This document shows, piece by piece, positions 16,511 through 24,130 of a stretch of DNA of 42,260 nucleotides. The notes beneath the pieces are model-generated. The model had not been told where the DNA came from, did not search any database, and saw nothing but the letters and a program-made list of their open reading frames with translations. How positions within the stretch are numbered: position 1 is the stretch's first letter; every line of letters begins with the position of its first letter. This DNA comes from Aeromonas bestiarum (GTDB lineage: Bacteria > Pseudomonadota > Gammaproteobacteria > Enterobacterales > Aeromonadaceae). Where the stretch lies: assembly GCF_000819745.1 (NCBI RefSeq), contig NZ_CDDA01000035.1, positions 1 to 42,260 on the forward strand, in the 5' to 3' direction. The position numbers and the translations under genes are program-made.

Positions 16511-16744
16511 AGTTGATAAAAATTTTTCAATCTGGCTGAAAAATCGGCGCAGCCCGCTCTCCATGCAGGAAAAATGCGCACCGCGCCTCGCTCGGCCAAT
16601 CCGTTGAACGATAATAGTCTTAGCCTTTGTGGGCACATTAGCCGCCGAAACAGGGGGCAACACGCCCCTCCCCCGCGTTGCGGGCAGGCCAGTGCCCCTG
16701 ATCAGCATGGATGCACTGACGTGACACACCTGACCGGATACCGC
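16511..16744. other. Gene-free promoter region between divergent NSS and binding-protein genes
   Basis: It holds an AT-rich core (16498-16535) that is probably the NSS leader promoter on the minus strand. It also holds a TTGACA on the plus strand at 16503-16508 without a good -10 at standard spacing. I see no clear terminator and no convincing Shine-Dalgarno for the binding-protein gene. Confidence 0.4.
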
Positions 16745-17461
16745 ATGAAATGGACGCTTCTCCCCTGGCTACTGCTGGGCAGCCTGACCCTGTCGGCACA
16801 CCCCGCCCTGACCCTGCTCAGCCATGAGCTGCCCCCCTTCACCCAGTCCCGTGATGGCCAGCTCGGCGGGCTGGCCGTTCGGCTGGTGCGGGAAGCCCAG
16901 CAGGAGATGGGGGTCAACTACCCCATCAAGCTCTATCCCTTGAAGCGGGCGCTGGCCCTGACCCGGGCCGAGCCGGGTTTTGCCATGTTCGTGGTGCTGC
17001 GCACGCCCCAGCGGGAAGCACAGTTCAAGTGGGTGGGGCCGCTGTTTCTGAACCGGGTGCTGATCTACCAGGCCAGGGGCAGCCAGCCGCTGACCGACCT
17101 GGCCCAGTTGCGCCAGCTGGAGCGGGTCGGCGTCCTACTCGGCAGTGCCGATGACGAGCGGCTGACCCATGAGGGCTATGCCAATCTGGTGCGCTACAAG
17201 ACGGTCGAGGAGGCCGTCGAGCGGCTGGTGCTCGGCAAGATAGATGCCTTTCCGATGGGCGATCTGATCATGAGCGCCACCCTGGACCAGATGGGCTTCT
17301 CCCCGCGCAGCGTGGTGAGCTCAGAAGTGCTGCTGCACGAGTCCTGGCTCTACATCGCCTTCTCCAAAAGCGAGGATGACGCCGTGATCGCCCGCTGGCA
17401 GGCCGCCATCGACAAGGTCAAAGCCAGAGATGGACAGGCTCAGCCGCCCGCTCAACCCTGA
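16745..17461 (+). CDS. Periplasmic substrate-binding protein, family 3 type
   Basis: A 238-aa secreted protein. ATG 16745 gives a signal peptide (MKWTLLPWLLLGSLTLSAH, cleavage near residue 20-25); the ribosome-binding site is weak. The fold is that of amino-acid type ABC binding proteins: LLSHELPPFTQSRDGQLGGL at the start of lobe 1, the hinge region FVVLRTPQREAQFKWVGPL, and the lobe 2 block VGVLLGSADDERL with YKTVEEAVERLVLGKIDAF. No ABC permease or ATPase gene is near, so it is an orphan. Such proteins can work with a distant permease or as sensors. It sits between two NSS transporters on the opposite strand. A link in substrate is possible but unproven. Confidence 0.8.
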   Translation: MKWTLLPWLLLGSLTLSAHPALTLLSHELPPFTQSRDGQLGGLAVRLVREAQQEMGVNYPIKLYPLKRALALTRAEPGFAMFVVLRTPQREAQFKWVGPLFLNRVLIYQARGSQPLTDLAQLRQLERVGVLLGSADDERLTHEGYANLVRYKTVEEAVERLVLGKIDAFPMGDLIMSATLDQMGFSPRSVVSSEVLLHESWLYIAFSKSEDDAVIARWQAAIDKVKARDGQAQPPAQP

Positions 17462-17466
17462 ATCCT

Positions 17467-17522
17467 TTACACCAGCCCCCGCACCAGGCCCCACTGATCA
17501 GCAGCCGCACCAGCCAGCGTCC
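17467..17522 (-). repeat. Degenerate tandem copy of the NSS copy 2 gene 3' end
   Basis: This stretch matches about three quarters of positions in 17534-17588, the last 18 codons and stop of the NSS gene, offset by 67 bp with one single-base gap. It begins with the same TTACACCA (stop codon) and ends with the same CCAGCCAGCG. It lies directly after the binding-protein gene, outside any coding frame. Confidence 0.75.
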
Positions 17523-17533
17523 GCCAACCCTAG

Positions 17534-18847
17534 TTACACCAATCCCCGCACCAGGATGCCGCCGATCAGCAAGGGGGCCAGCCAGCGCCAGCAGCCCATC
17601 ACCAGGGTGCGCCAGTGCTGTGCCAATCCACGGGGCAGCGCCTGCTGACCCAGTTTCCAGCCCAGCAACAGGGTGAGCGCCAGCCCGAACATGGGCATCA
17701 TCAGGTTGGAGGTGACAAAGTCGAGCAGCTCGAAGATGTTCTTGCCAAACAGGGTCACCTCAGCCCAGGGGCCGAACGACAGGCTGACCGGGATGCCGTT
17801 CACCATCACCAGCAGAGTAATGAGGCCGCAGGCCGCACGACGCGACCAGCCCAGGCTCTCGCAGATAAAGCACTGCAGATGCTCCAGCAGCGAGATGGCC
17901 GAGGAGAGCGCAGCCACCACCAGCAAGGAGAAGAAGATCACCGCCAGCCCCTGGCCGAACGGCAACTGCTGGAACACGGCCGGCATGGTCATGAAGGTGA
18001 GCCCCGGACCCGCGGCGGGGTCTATGCCGGTCGCCGCCAGCACGGGGAATATCATCAAGCCCGCCAGCACGGCGATCAGGCTCGCCAGCAGCACCACCCA
18101 GAGGCTGGAGCGGCCGACCCCATCGCTGGAAGGCAAGTAGGCGCCATAGGTGGTGTGAATGCCCAGGCCAATGGAGAGGGAGAAGAAGGCCAGCCCCATG
18201 GCATCGAGCACCCCGGACATGCCGAGCTTGCTGAAGTCCGGCATCAGGAAGTGGCGCACCCCGGCCATGGCGTTGGGCAGGGTGAGGCCGAAGGCCACCA
18301 GCAGCAGTATCATGATGAACAGGGCCGGCATCATCCAGCGCAGGGTGCGCTCCACCCCCTGCTGCACGCCGCCCTGCACGAACCACCAGGTGAGAGCGGC
18401 AAACAGCAGGTGGGTCAGCACGGGCCAGAGCGGATCGCCGACATAGTCGTTGAAACGGGCGGTCAGCGCGGCGCCATCCCCATGTTGCAGGCTACCCGCC
18501 AGCGCCATGCCGGTGTAACCCAGGGTCCAGCCCCCCACCACGCTGTAGAAGCTGAAGATGAGCAGGCTGCAGAGCAGGCCCATGGCCCCGACCCAGCGCC
18601 AGCGCTTGCCCATCAGGGCGCTAAACGCCCCCACCACACCACGGCGGCTCAGGCTGCCGAGCAGCGTCTCCCCCATCAGCACGGCCACCCCCAGGGTGAA
18701 GCTGAACAGCAAGAACACCAGCAGGAAGGCACCGCCACCGTTGGCGGCCGTCACATAGGGAAACTTCCAGATAGCGCCGAGACCGACGGCGGAGCCTGCG
18801 GCGGCCAGGATATAACCGAGCCGGGATGACCATTGGGACTGCTTCAT
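17534..18847 (-). CDS. Sodium-dependent transporter of the NSS (SNF) family, copy 2
   Basis: A 437-aa symporter with about 11 helices, highly similar to the NSS gene at 14952-16265 and of the same length. GLGAIWKFPYVTAANGGGAF, SFYSVVGGW, GLAFFSLSIGLGIHTTYGAYL and NGIPVSLSFGPWAEVTLFGKNIFE are shared. ATG 18847 follows GGAG. The two copies differ mainly in loops and the N- and C-terminal ends. No Phe-rich leader or terminator is visible upstream of this copy, so the paralogues are probably regulated differently. A near-palindrome at 18952-18970 and a small hairpin (CAGGTG / CACCTG, 18859-18875) lie in its upstream region. Substrate: probably an amino acid. Confidence 0.92.
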   Translation of the reverse strand: MKQSQWSSRLGYILAAAGSAVGLGAIWKFPYVTAANGGGAFLLVFLLFSFTLGVAVLMGETLLGSLSRRGVVGAFSALMGKRWRWVGAMGLLCSLLIFSFYSVVGGWTLGYTGMALAGSLQHGDGAALTARFNDYVGDPLWPVLTHLLFAALTWWFVQGGVQQGVERTLRWMMPALFIMILLLVAFGLTLPNAMAGVRHFLMPDFSKLGMSGVLDAMGLAFFSLSIGLGIHTTYGAYLPSSDGVGRSSLWVVLLASLIAVLAGLMIFPVLAATGIDPAAGPGLTFMTMPAVFQQLPFGQGLAVIFFSLLVVAALSSAISLLEHLQCFICESLGWSRRAACGLITLLVMVNGIPVSLSFGPWAEVTLFGKNIFELLDFVTSNLMMPMFGLALTLLLGWKLGQQALPRGLAQHWRTLVMGCWRWLAPLLIGGILVRGLV

Positions 18848-18951
18848 AAGAACTCCAATACAGGTGCCCACCACCTGGGCCCGAAATGGCGCTCAGAGTA
18901 CGGTCAGGGCCACGCAATCACAACGCCGCTTATCTGGCTAAAAAACGATTT

Positions 18952-18970
18952 ATTGGCATCATTGCCTAAT
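18952..18970. promoter_or_regulatory. Near-palindromic site upstream of NSS copy 2
   Basis: ATTGGCA and TGCCTAAT around TCAT, symmetric except for one extra base, in the AT-rich region about 105 bp before the start codon. It is a candidate operator; I cannot name the factor. Confidence 0.35.
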
Positions 18971-19005
18971 TAAGTTCGATTTAACGCGCTATCGTGCCAA
19001 CAAAT

Positions 19006-19032
19006 AAAAACCGGAGCATTTTTGCTCCGGTT
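19006..19032 (-). terminator. Terminator of the isopenicillin-N-synthase-like gene
   Basis: Perfect 10-bp stem AACCGGAGCA / TGCTCCGGTT with a 4-nt loop, followed by five T on the minus strand. Confidence 0.9.
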
Positions 19033-19060
19033 CTGGCTGTCATGAGTGTGCGTTTTGGGA

Positions 19061-19900
19061 CTAGATAACCCCCAGCTCCCGCAGCCGCTCCATCAGGTAG
19101 CTGTGGGCGGTGTGACGCTCGGAGAGCACCACGTCCGGGCGCGGGTGAAGGAACAGCGGCAGGGAGATGCGGGACTTAGCGGCGCTGCCGCCGGTCGGGT
19201 TGATGACCCTGTGGGTGGTGGAGGGGTAGTAGCCGCGAGAGGCCTCCTGCAGCATGTCACCTATGTTGATGATCAGGGTGCCAAAATCGCACGGCACGTC
19301 CATCCACTCCCCGTCGGATCCCTTCACCTGCAGGCCCGGCTCGTTGGCGGCGGGCAGTATGGTCAGCAGGTTGATGTCTTCATGGGCGGCGGCGCGGATG
19401 GCACCCGGCGCCTCTGTGCCGTCGAACGGCGGATAGTGCAGCACCCGCAGCAGGGTCTTCTGGCTCTCTTCGATCATGGAGGAGAGCGGGCAGCTGTAGT
19501 GGGCGGCGATGTCGGCCGGGGTGTATTGCTCCACCCAGCCCAGCAGCTCGGCGGCGAGATCGTTGGCGAGGCGATAGTACTCCATCGCCTGCACCTTCAG
19601 CTCTTCCGGCATCTGGCCCCAGGGGTAAATATGGAAGTACTCCTTGATGTCCTTCTGGCTGTGACCCTTGGCCACCTCGGACACGGAGGGCGGGAAGTAG
19701 CCATCCTGGGTCTCGCGGTTGAACAGGAAATCCTGCTTCTGTTCGCTCATGAAGAAGCGATACCAGTTGTCATAGATGGACTGCACCAGCTCTTTCGGGA
19801 TGGGGTGGTGGGTCAGCACGCCAAAGCCGGTGGTACGCAGGGATTCGGTGAAGCGCTGCGCCGCATCGGGCGAGCGGTAATCGACGGTCAGGACTTTCAT
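19061..19900 (-). CDS. 2-oxoglutarate/Fe(II) oxygenase, isopenicillin N synthase-like
   Basis: A 279-aa cytosolic oxygenase of the isopenicillin N synthase-like family. The iron triad is visible: His173 and Asp175 (AHEDIN) and His230 (STTHRVINP). The co-substrate clamp Arg244-x-Ser246 (KSRISLPLF) is also present. The N-terminal non-haem dioxygenase domain contains GFGVLTHHPIP and the family block DGYFPP. Many bacterial genomes carry such a gene, but its substrate is unknown; the name does not imply penicillin synthesis. ATG 19900 has no strong ribosome-binding site (AACAAAAATA precedes it), but it is the family N-terminus. It is a single gene with its own terminator. Confidence 0.9.
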   Translation of the reverse strand: MKVLTVDYRSPDAAQRFTESLRTTGFGVLTHHPIPKELVQSIYDNWYRFFMSEQKQDFLFNRETQDGYFPPSVSEVAKGHSQKDIKEYFHIYPWGQMPEELKVQAMEYYRLANDLAAELLGWVEQYTPADIAAHYSCPLSSMIEESQKTLLRVLHYPPFDGTEAPGAIRAAAHEDINLLTILPAANEPGLQVKGSDGEWMDVPCDFGTLIINIGDMLQEASRGYYPSTTHRVINPTGGSAAKSRISLPLFLHPRPDVVLSERHTAHSYLMERLRELGVI

Positions 19901-20047
19901 TATTTTTGTTACGCGCCAGTTAAAAGATGGCGCAGTTTACCTCGCCCATGACCACAAGGAAAGTGAGCCGCCCCTCCCGCCCCGGCCCGTCGCCAATAGT
20001 GACAAAAACGTCAGAAAACGGCGCCAGCCAAGACCCGCCCTCATCCC

Positions 20048-20076
20048 TTGTCCTGACCCGGCATCCTCACTAGAAT
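20048..20076 (+). promoter_or_regulatory. Candidate sigma-70 promoter of the DUF2799 lipoprotein
   Basis: TTGTCC, a 17-bp spacer and TAGAAT, ending 29 bp before the start codon. Confidence 0.6.
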
Positions 20077-20105
20077 GCCCCCATCATCCATGCTGGAGCC
20101 CGTTT

Positions 20106-20669
20106 ATGTCCCCCAAGATCCTGTTGCTGACCCTGCCTTTTCTGCTCGCCGGTTGCAGCTCGCTGTCGGAAGAGGAGTGCCGCGCCATGAGCTGGTACAA
20201 CCTGGGCTATCAGGATGGAGAGCAGGGCAAGACCCGTCAGGCGACCCGTGACTATGTCTCGACCTGTGGCGAATACGGCCTCAAGGTGGACGAGGCGGAG
20301 TGGAAACGAGGTTATGCCAAGGGGCTGGAGCTCTACTGCATTCCGGAGCTCGCCTACAGCAAGGGCAAGTCAGGCGCCGAGTATCTGGGGGTCTGCCCCA
20401 ACGATGCCAGCTTCCTCACCCAGTACGATCGCGGCCGCCAGGAATATCTGGTGGAGAAGCAGCTCAGCGACCTCAGGAGCGACATGGAGCGGACAGAGCG
20501 CGACATCGAGACACTGGAGCGGCAGATCCGCAATGAGAACGACAGCAAGCAGCGCGACTACTACCGGGCCCAGCGCGAGCGCGCCATCCGCCATTACGAG
20601 GGGCTGCGCCGCGACTATAACCGGATCCGTTTCCCGGACCGGGTGATCCAGTTCTCCTTCGGCAATTAA
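20106..20669 (+). CDS. DUF2799 domain lipoprotein
   Basis: A 187-aa predicted lipoprotein; GGAG lies 8 nt before the ATG. The signal peptide ends in the lipobox LLAGC (Cys16), followed by Ser-Ser, so outer-membrane sorting is likely. The DUF2799 pattern is clear: SWYNLGYQDGEQGK, then WKRGYAKGLELYC and QYDRGRQEY, repeated Gly-Tyr/Gly-Arg blocks with paired cysteines. The C-terminal 60 residues form a charged coiled coil (DMERTERDIETLERQIRNEN). Function unknown. A GC-rich hairpin region with CGCAG / CTGCG follows in the 47 bp before the convergent HAD gene and may end both transcripts. Confidence 0.87.
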   Translation: MSPKILLLTLPFLLAGCSSLSEEECRAMSWYNLGYQDGEQGKTRQATRDYVSTCGEYGLKVDEAEWKRGYAKGLELYCIPELAYSKGKSGAEYLGVCPNDASFLTQYDRGRQEYLVEKQLSDLRSDMERTERDIETLERQIRNENDSKQRDYYRAQRERAIRHYEGLRRDYNRIRFPDRVIQFSFGN

Positions 20670-20716
20670 TGCAAGCGGGCTCGGCCGCAGTTCACTGCGC
20701 CGGCCCGGCTGGACCT

Positions 20717-21538
20717 TTACGACGGCAGCACCCAGCGCTGCAACGCCAGCGCTATGCCGTCTTCGTTGTGATCGGCGGTCACCAGGTCGGCATGAGCCTG
20801 GACATGGGTGGCGGCATTGCCCATGGCGACCGCCAGCCCTACCTGTTCGAACATGCTGATGTCGTTGTTGTTGTCACCAAAGGCCACCACGTTTTCCATC
20901 GCTATCCCCTCGCTCTGGGCCCAGCGGGCCAGCCGGTTGCCCTTGCTGCAACCGGGTTGCACCAGCTCCACCGCATAGGGCGCCGCCCAGTCACGGGTAA
21001 AGGGCATGGCCTCGACCACCTCCCCCATGAACTGATGCAGGCGGGCGGGATCCTGGTTGAACAGCTCCAGCTTCCAGATCGGATTCTTCAGCCAGCTCGC
21101 CAGATCGTCCGCAGGTAGCAGGGAGATCTTGAGATGATCCGGCTGATTGGCCGACCAGTGGCGCATCCGGGTGATGTGATCCTCACAGCCGATATAGCCG
21201 ATCCCTTCGCTCAGGTGAAACAGGGCGCCCATCTGCTGCGCCTCGACCTGGGCCAACAGCTCGGTGAGCGGGGCCACCGCCAGCGGATCTCCCGCCAGGA
21301 TCCTCTCCTGCACCGGATCATAGAGGTAGGCACCGTTGCTGCAGATGATGGGGGTGTCGAGGGCCAGCTCGTGATGGAAGGGACGGGCCGTCATGAAGTG
21401 GCGCCCCGTCACCAGCAGCACCTTGATGCCGTGGGCCCGCGCCTGGGCCAGCGCGGCCCGGGTGGCGGACGAGATCTTGTGATCCCGGGTCAGCAGGGTA
21501 CCGTCCATATCTAACGCAATAGCCTGGTAACTACTCAT
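20717..21538 (-). CDS. Cof-type HAD-IIB family phosphatase
   Basis: A 273-aa cytosolic phosphatase of the haloacid dehalogenase superfamily. Motif I is IALDMDGTLL (nucleophile Asp10, acid/base Asp12), motif II is LLVTGRHF, the motif III Lys is in CSKGNRL, and motif IV is FGDNNNDISMF. The C2-type cap (about residues 85-190) marks the IIB/Cof class, like E. coli YidA or YbhA, which act on sugar phosphates or pyridoxal phosphate. ATG 21538 follows GGAGGTGAT; longer frames upstream lack coding character. It lies 144 bp downstream of the MFS gene on the same strand and may be co-transcribed. Substrate not predictable. Confidence 0.9.
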   Translation of the reverse strand: MSSYQAIALDMDGTLLTRDHKISSATRAALAQARAHGIKVLLVTGRHFMTARPFHHELALDTPIICSNGAYLYDPVQERILAGDPLAVAPLTELLAQVEAQQMGALFHLSEGIGYIGCEDHITRMRHWSANQPDHLKISLLPADDLASWLKNPIWKLELFNQDPARLHQFMGEVVEAMPFTRDWAAPYAVELVQPGCSKGNRLARWAQSEGIAMENVVAFGDNNNDISMFEQVGLAVAMGNAATHVQAHADLVTADHNEDGIALALQRWVLPS

Positions 21539-21682
21539 ATCACCTCCAACATCGGACACGAATACAAAGAGCCATACCGTCCCAAACCCGCCGGCAGGAT
21601 GCAAGCCCTGCGACAGGAGATGCGGCCAATCTGTGATCTGTCCACGGCCCAGGGCAAGCCTTTTCCCTGCTCTGATCGCCAC

Positions 21683-22915
21683 TCAAGCAGGCTCGGCACA
21701 ACTCGCCAGGCGCCGATCGGCCCGCTTGCGCAGACCGTAGAAACCGAGGGTACAGAGCAGGCCAGAGAGCGCGGCCAGGTAGAAGGGCCACTCAGTGCCC
21801 GCCAGCAGCACCAAACTGCCCACCAGCACGGCCAGGATCTCGCTGCCCACCGCCAGGCCTCGGTAGATCCCCATCGCCTGCCCCTGCTGCTCGGCATGGC
21901 TGCGGTTGGAGACCGCCACCGAGGTCGCCAGCTCCCCCAGGCTCATGCCGATGCCGGCCGGGATGAAGGTGAGTGCCAGCCCCCACCAGTGGCCCGGCAG
22001 CACGAACATCAGCATGCCAGCCGCCATCACCAGATGACCGACTATCCCCAAGCTGCTGCCACGCCAGTGGCGGGCGAGACGGGATCCCAGCCAGGATCCC
22101 AGCATCATGGGCACGCTCACCAGCACGGCCGCCTGCGCCAGCTGGACCGGCCCCCAGGCCAGCCGCTCCACCAGCCAGACGTTGAAGTAGGTGAAATAGA
22201 GCTGCACGGCGCCGTAGCTGAACAGGGTCAGCACGAAGTAGGGCAGCAGGGCCGGTTGCAGCAACAGCTGACGAGAGGAGAACGAAGGCGCCTGCTGCTG
22301 GCGGGCAACCGGCGCCTGATTGGGCAACAGCCAGAGCACCAGCAGCAGGTTGACCAGGGTCATGGCCACCGCCAGCCAGGCGGCCAGGCTGTAATCCCCC
22401 GATACCACGGCGGCATAACCGCCGATCATGGGGCCCAGCACCCAACCCAGATTCATGCCTATGTTGATCCAGGCGAAACTGCGCGCCTTGGTCTTGGTGG
22501 TGCTCATGTCCGCCGCCATGGCCTGCACTATGGCGATGTCGCCATTGAAGAAACCCTCCACCACCCGGCTCAGCAACAGCAGTGGCAGGGATCGCCAGGC
22601 GATCCCCAGCGCCATCAGGGCATAACCGGCCAGCACGCCGACCAGACAGACCGTCAGTATCGGCTTGCGGCCGTGGCGGTCCGAGAGTCTGCCCAGCCAG
22701 GGGGCTCCCACCAGTTGAAACAGCGGATAGAGCCCCATAATGACCCCCAGCCACACCTTGCGACTCCAGTCCGACGCCTGTGGCGTCAACATGCCCTGAG
22801 CCGGATCCAGCATCAGCGGCGCCAGCACGGGCGAAGGCAGGCTGAACCCCGCCACCGCCAGTGTCACCGTCATCACCAATACCCAGAGGGTCGCCCGTCC
22901 CTTGATCCCATCCAT
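21683..22915 (-). CDS. MFS transporter, drug-efflux (DHA1/TetA-like) type
   Basis: A 410-aa inner-membrane protein with 12 predicted helices. The major facilitator motif between helices 2 and 3 is GRLSDRHGRKPIL, and motif C-like GPMIGGYAAVVSGD lies near helix 5, which marks drug:proton antiporters. ATG 22915 follows TGAGGCTGAC. It is divergent from the Cys-cluster HTH regulator at 23199, so it is the likely target of that regulator. The intergenic region (22916-23021) is AT-rich and contains TATACT and several TTATT repeats suitable for overlapping promoters and operators. The exported compound is unknown. Confidence 0.88.
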   Translation of the reverse strand: MDGIKGRATLWVLVMTVTLAVAGFSLPSPVLAPLMLDPAQGMLTPQASDWSRKVWLGVIMGLYPLFQLVGAPWLGRLSDRHGRKPILTVCLVGVLAGYALMALGIAWRSLPLLLLSRVVEGFFNGDIAIVQAMAADMSTTKTKARSFAWINIGMNLGWVLGPMIGGYAAVVSGDYSLAAWLAVAMTLVNLLLVLWLLPNQAPVARQQQAPSFSSRQLLLQPALLPYFVLTLFSYGAVQLYFTYFNVWLVERLAWGPVQLAQAAVLVSVPMMLGSWLGSRLARHWRGSSLGIVGHLVMAAGMLMFVLPGHWWGLALTFIPAGIGMSLGELATSVAVSNRSHAEQQGQAMGIYRGLAVGSEILAVLVGSLVLLAGTEWPFYLAALSGLLCTLGFYGLRKRADRRLASCAEPA

Positions 22916-23021
22916 GTCAGCCTCATTAAATAAAGTTATTGGTTTATTTATACTGAGCAAGGTGCATTATTAAGTAAAGTGAATTATTGATTTAAAGGAG
23001 GTCGCTATCCATAATGACCCC

Positions 23022-23096
23022 ATGAACGCCAGCAACGACAAGCTCCCGCGCCTGCTCGAGATGCGATGGCTCCCCGGATCCAACGCCTGTCGATAG
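23022..23096 (+). CDS. Leader ORF 1 made by the tandem duplication
   Basis: 24 codons (begins MNASNDKLPRLLEM, ends at TAG). It is the duplicated N-terminus of the regulator running into intergenic sequence. A strong AAAGGAGGT lies 19 nt upstream, with a 3-codon ATG-ACC-CCA-TGA frame in between. Translation is possible but unproven; it may be only a relic. Confidence 0.35.
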   Translation: MNASNDKLPRLLEMRWLPGSNACR

Positions 23097-23198
23097 CGAG
23101 AGCCACCGAATGAACGCCAGCACCGACAAGATACCGTTTCTGCTCGAGATGCTATGGATCCCCCGGATCCACCGCCTGCCGATAACGAGAGCCGCCAA
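23022..23198 (+). repeat. Two imperfect tandem copies of the regulator's 5' end
   Basis: Unit 1 (23022-23109, 88 bp) and unit 2 (23110-23198, 89 bp) both begin with the same ATGAACGCCAGC that opens the regulator gene at 23199. They continue with related sequence, including CTGCTCGAGATG, CCCGGATCCA, CGCCTG and CGAGAGCC. The third copy is the start of the real gene, where similarity stops after about 12 codons. Confidence 0.9.
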
Positions 23199-23202
23199 AT
23201 GA
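23110..23202 (+). CDS. Leader ORF 2, stop overlaps the regulator start
   Basis: 30 codons (begins MNASTDKIPFLLEM). Its TGA stop overlaps the ATG of the regulator in the form ATGA, the classical arrangement for translational coupling. GAGAG upstream is a weak ribosome-binding site, the same as that of the real gene. If translated, it would feed ribosomes directly to the regulator start. Confidence 0.4.
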   Translation: MNASTDKIPFLLEMLWIPRIHRLPITRAAK

Positions 23203-23822
23203 ACGCCAGCACCGACAAGATACTGTTTCTGCTCAAGAGCCACGGGCCCCAGAGCGCCGCCGCGCTGGGAGAGCAGTTGCAGATGACCTCCATGGGCGCC
23301 CGCCAGCATCTGATTGCGCTGGAGGCCGACGGCTGGGTGGGTTTTAGCGATGAAGCCCGCGGCCGCGGCCGTCCCGTGCGCCTGTGGCACCTGACCGAGC
23401 AGGCCTGGCAGCGCTTCCCCGATACCCACAGCGAGCTGACGCTGCAGCTTATCGACAATATCCAGCAGTTGTTTGGCGAGGTCGGCATGGAGCGGTTGAT
23501 CCAGCAACGGGAGCAGCAACAGCTGGGTCGTTATCAGGCACAGCTGACCCAGCCGGTGCTGGCTGACAGGCTGGCCGCCCTGAAAGAGCAGCGCACACGA
23601 GAGGGCTATATGGCGGACATGCGCCAGGAGGAGGACGGCAGCTGGCTGTTGTGGGAGAGTCACTGCCCCATCTGCGCCGCGGCGCGGGCCTGCCGGGGAT
23701 TTTGTCGCAGCGAGCTGGAGATGTTTCGCCAGTTGCTGGCGCCGGCCGGGGTGGAGCGGGAGCAATACCTGCTGGACGGGGATCACCGCTGTCTCTACCG
23801 CATCACGCCGCCGAATCCTTGA
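23199..23822 (+). CDS. HTH transcriptional regulator with C-terminal Cys cluster (SufR-like)
   Basis: A 207-aa regulator. Residues 5-65 form a winged helix of the DeoR/ArsR-like type (LLKSHGPQSAAALGEQLQMTSMGARQHLIALEADG split over helix-turn-helix), followed by the wing RGRGRPVRLWHLT. The C-terminal part has cysteines 156, 159, 165, 169 and 198 in CPIC, ACRGFC and HRCLY, like the iron-sulphur binding site of SufR-type regulators. It may sense iron-sulphur status, redox state or a metal. Start ATG 23199 is supported by the HTH length and the overlap with leader ORF 2. It is divergent from the MFS exporter, its probable target. It ends in a strong terminator. Confidence 0.82.
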   Translation: MNASTDKILFLLKSHGPQSAAALGEQLQMTSMGARQHLIALEADGWVGFSDEARGRGRPVRLWHLTEQAWQRFPDTHSELTLQLIDNIQQLFGEVGMERLIQQREQQQLGRYQAQLTQPVLADRLAALKEQRTREGYMADMRQEEDGSWLLWESHCPICAAARACRGFCRSELEMFRQLLAPAGVEREQYLLDGDHRCLYRITPPNP

Positions 23823-23840
23823 TCGCCGAATGCCAGAAAC

Positions 23841-23872
23841 AACAAAGCAGGCGCCGGGATGCCTGCTTTGTT
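23841..23872 (+). terminator. Terminator of the Cys-cluster regulator
   Basis: A perfect 12-bp stem (AACAAAGCAGGC / GCCTGCTTTGTT) with an 8-nt loop. The tail on both strands is only moderately T-rich (GTTGCC on plus, TTGTTTC on minus), so it could work both ways. Confidence 0.8.
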
Positions 23873-24130
23873 GCCTTCGGGGAGGGGATGCTCTCGTTCC
23901 AGCCCGTCGTTTCCCGATAAAGTCGGACGGCTGATGGGGTTCTTGACCCGGTAAGGTCCTTCACCACAGAGACCGGGTTGGGTTTCTGTCTTGCCACCGG
24001 AAGATGTAACCATGGTATCCCTGCCGGCCCGGTGAGTGGTTGCGAAGTAGCATGTATTTTCAGTTGTTTTTGCAATAGTTCACCCTTAATCTAGGAAAAG
24101 TGAATTAGTAATTGCAACGAGGAACGGAGA
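23873..24130. other. Hairpin-rich intergenic region upstream of the Lrp-type gene
   Basis: No credible gene. ACCCGGT and ACCGGGT (about 23947-23978) form a stem around a smaller GGTAAGG / CCTTCACC hairpin. GGGT / ACCC and CCGA / TCGG pairs lie just before it. The last 80 bp are AT-rich, with a possible TTGTTT-17-TAATCT promoter for the Lrp-type gene. It could be a structured RNA (either strand) or a small repeat element. It does not match any riboswitch consensus I know. Confidence 0.35.

Noticed and set aside
23880..24010. Possible known riboswitch (fluoride, c-di-GMP, glycine, cobalamin) in the hairpin region
   Set aside because: Core conserved nucleotides of these classes could not be matched on either strand.
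23803..24075. A 90-codon minus-strand ORF in the region before the Lrp-type gene
   Set aside because: It runs through the regulator terminator hairpin and has no ribosome-binding site. Better explained as structured non-coding DNA.
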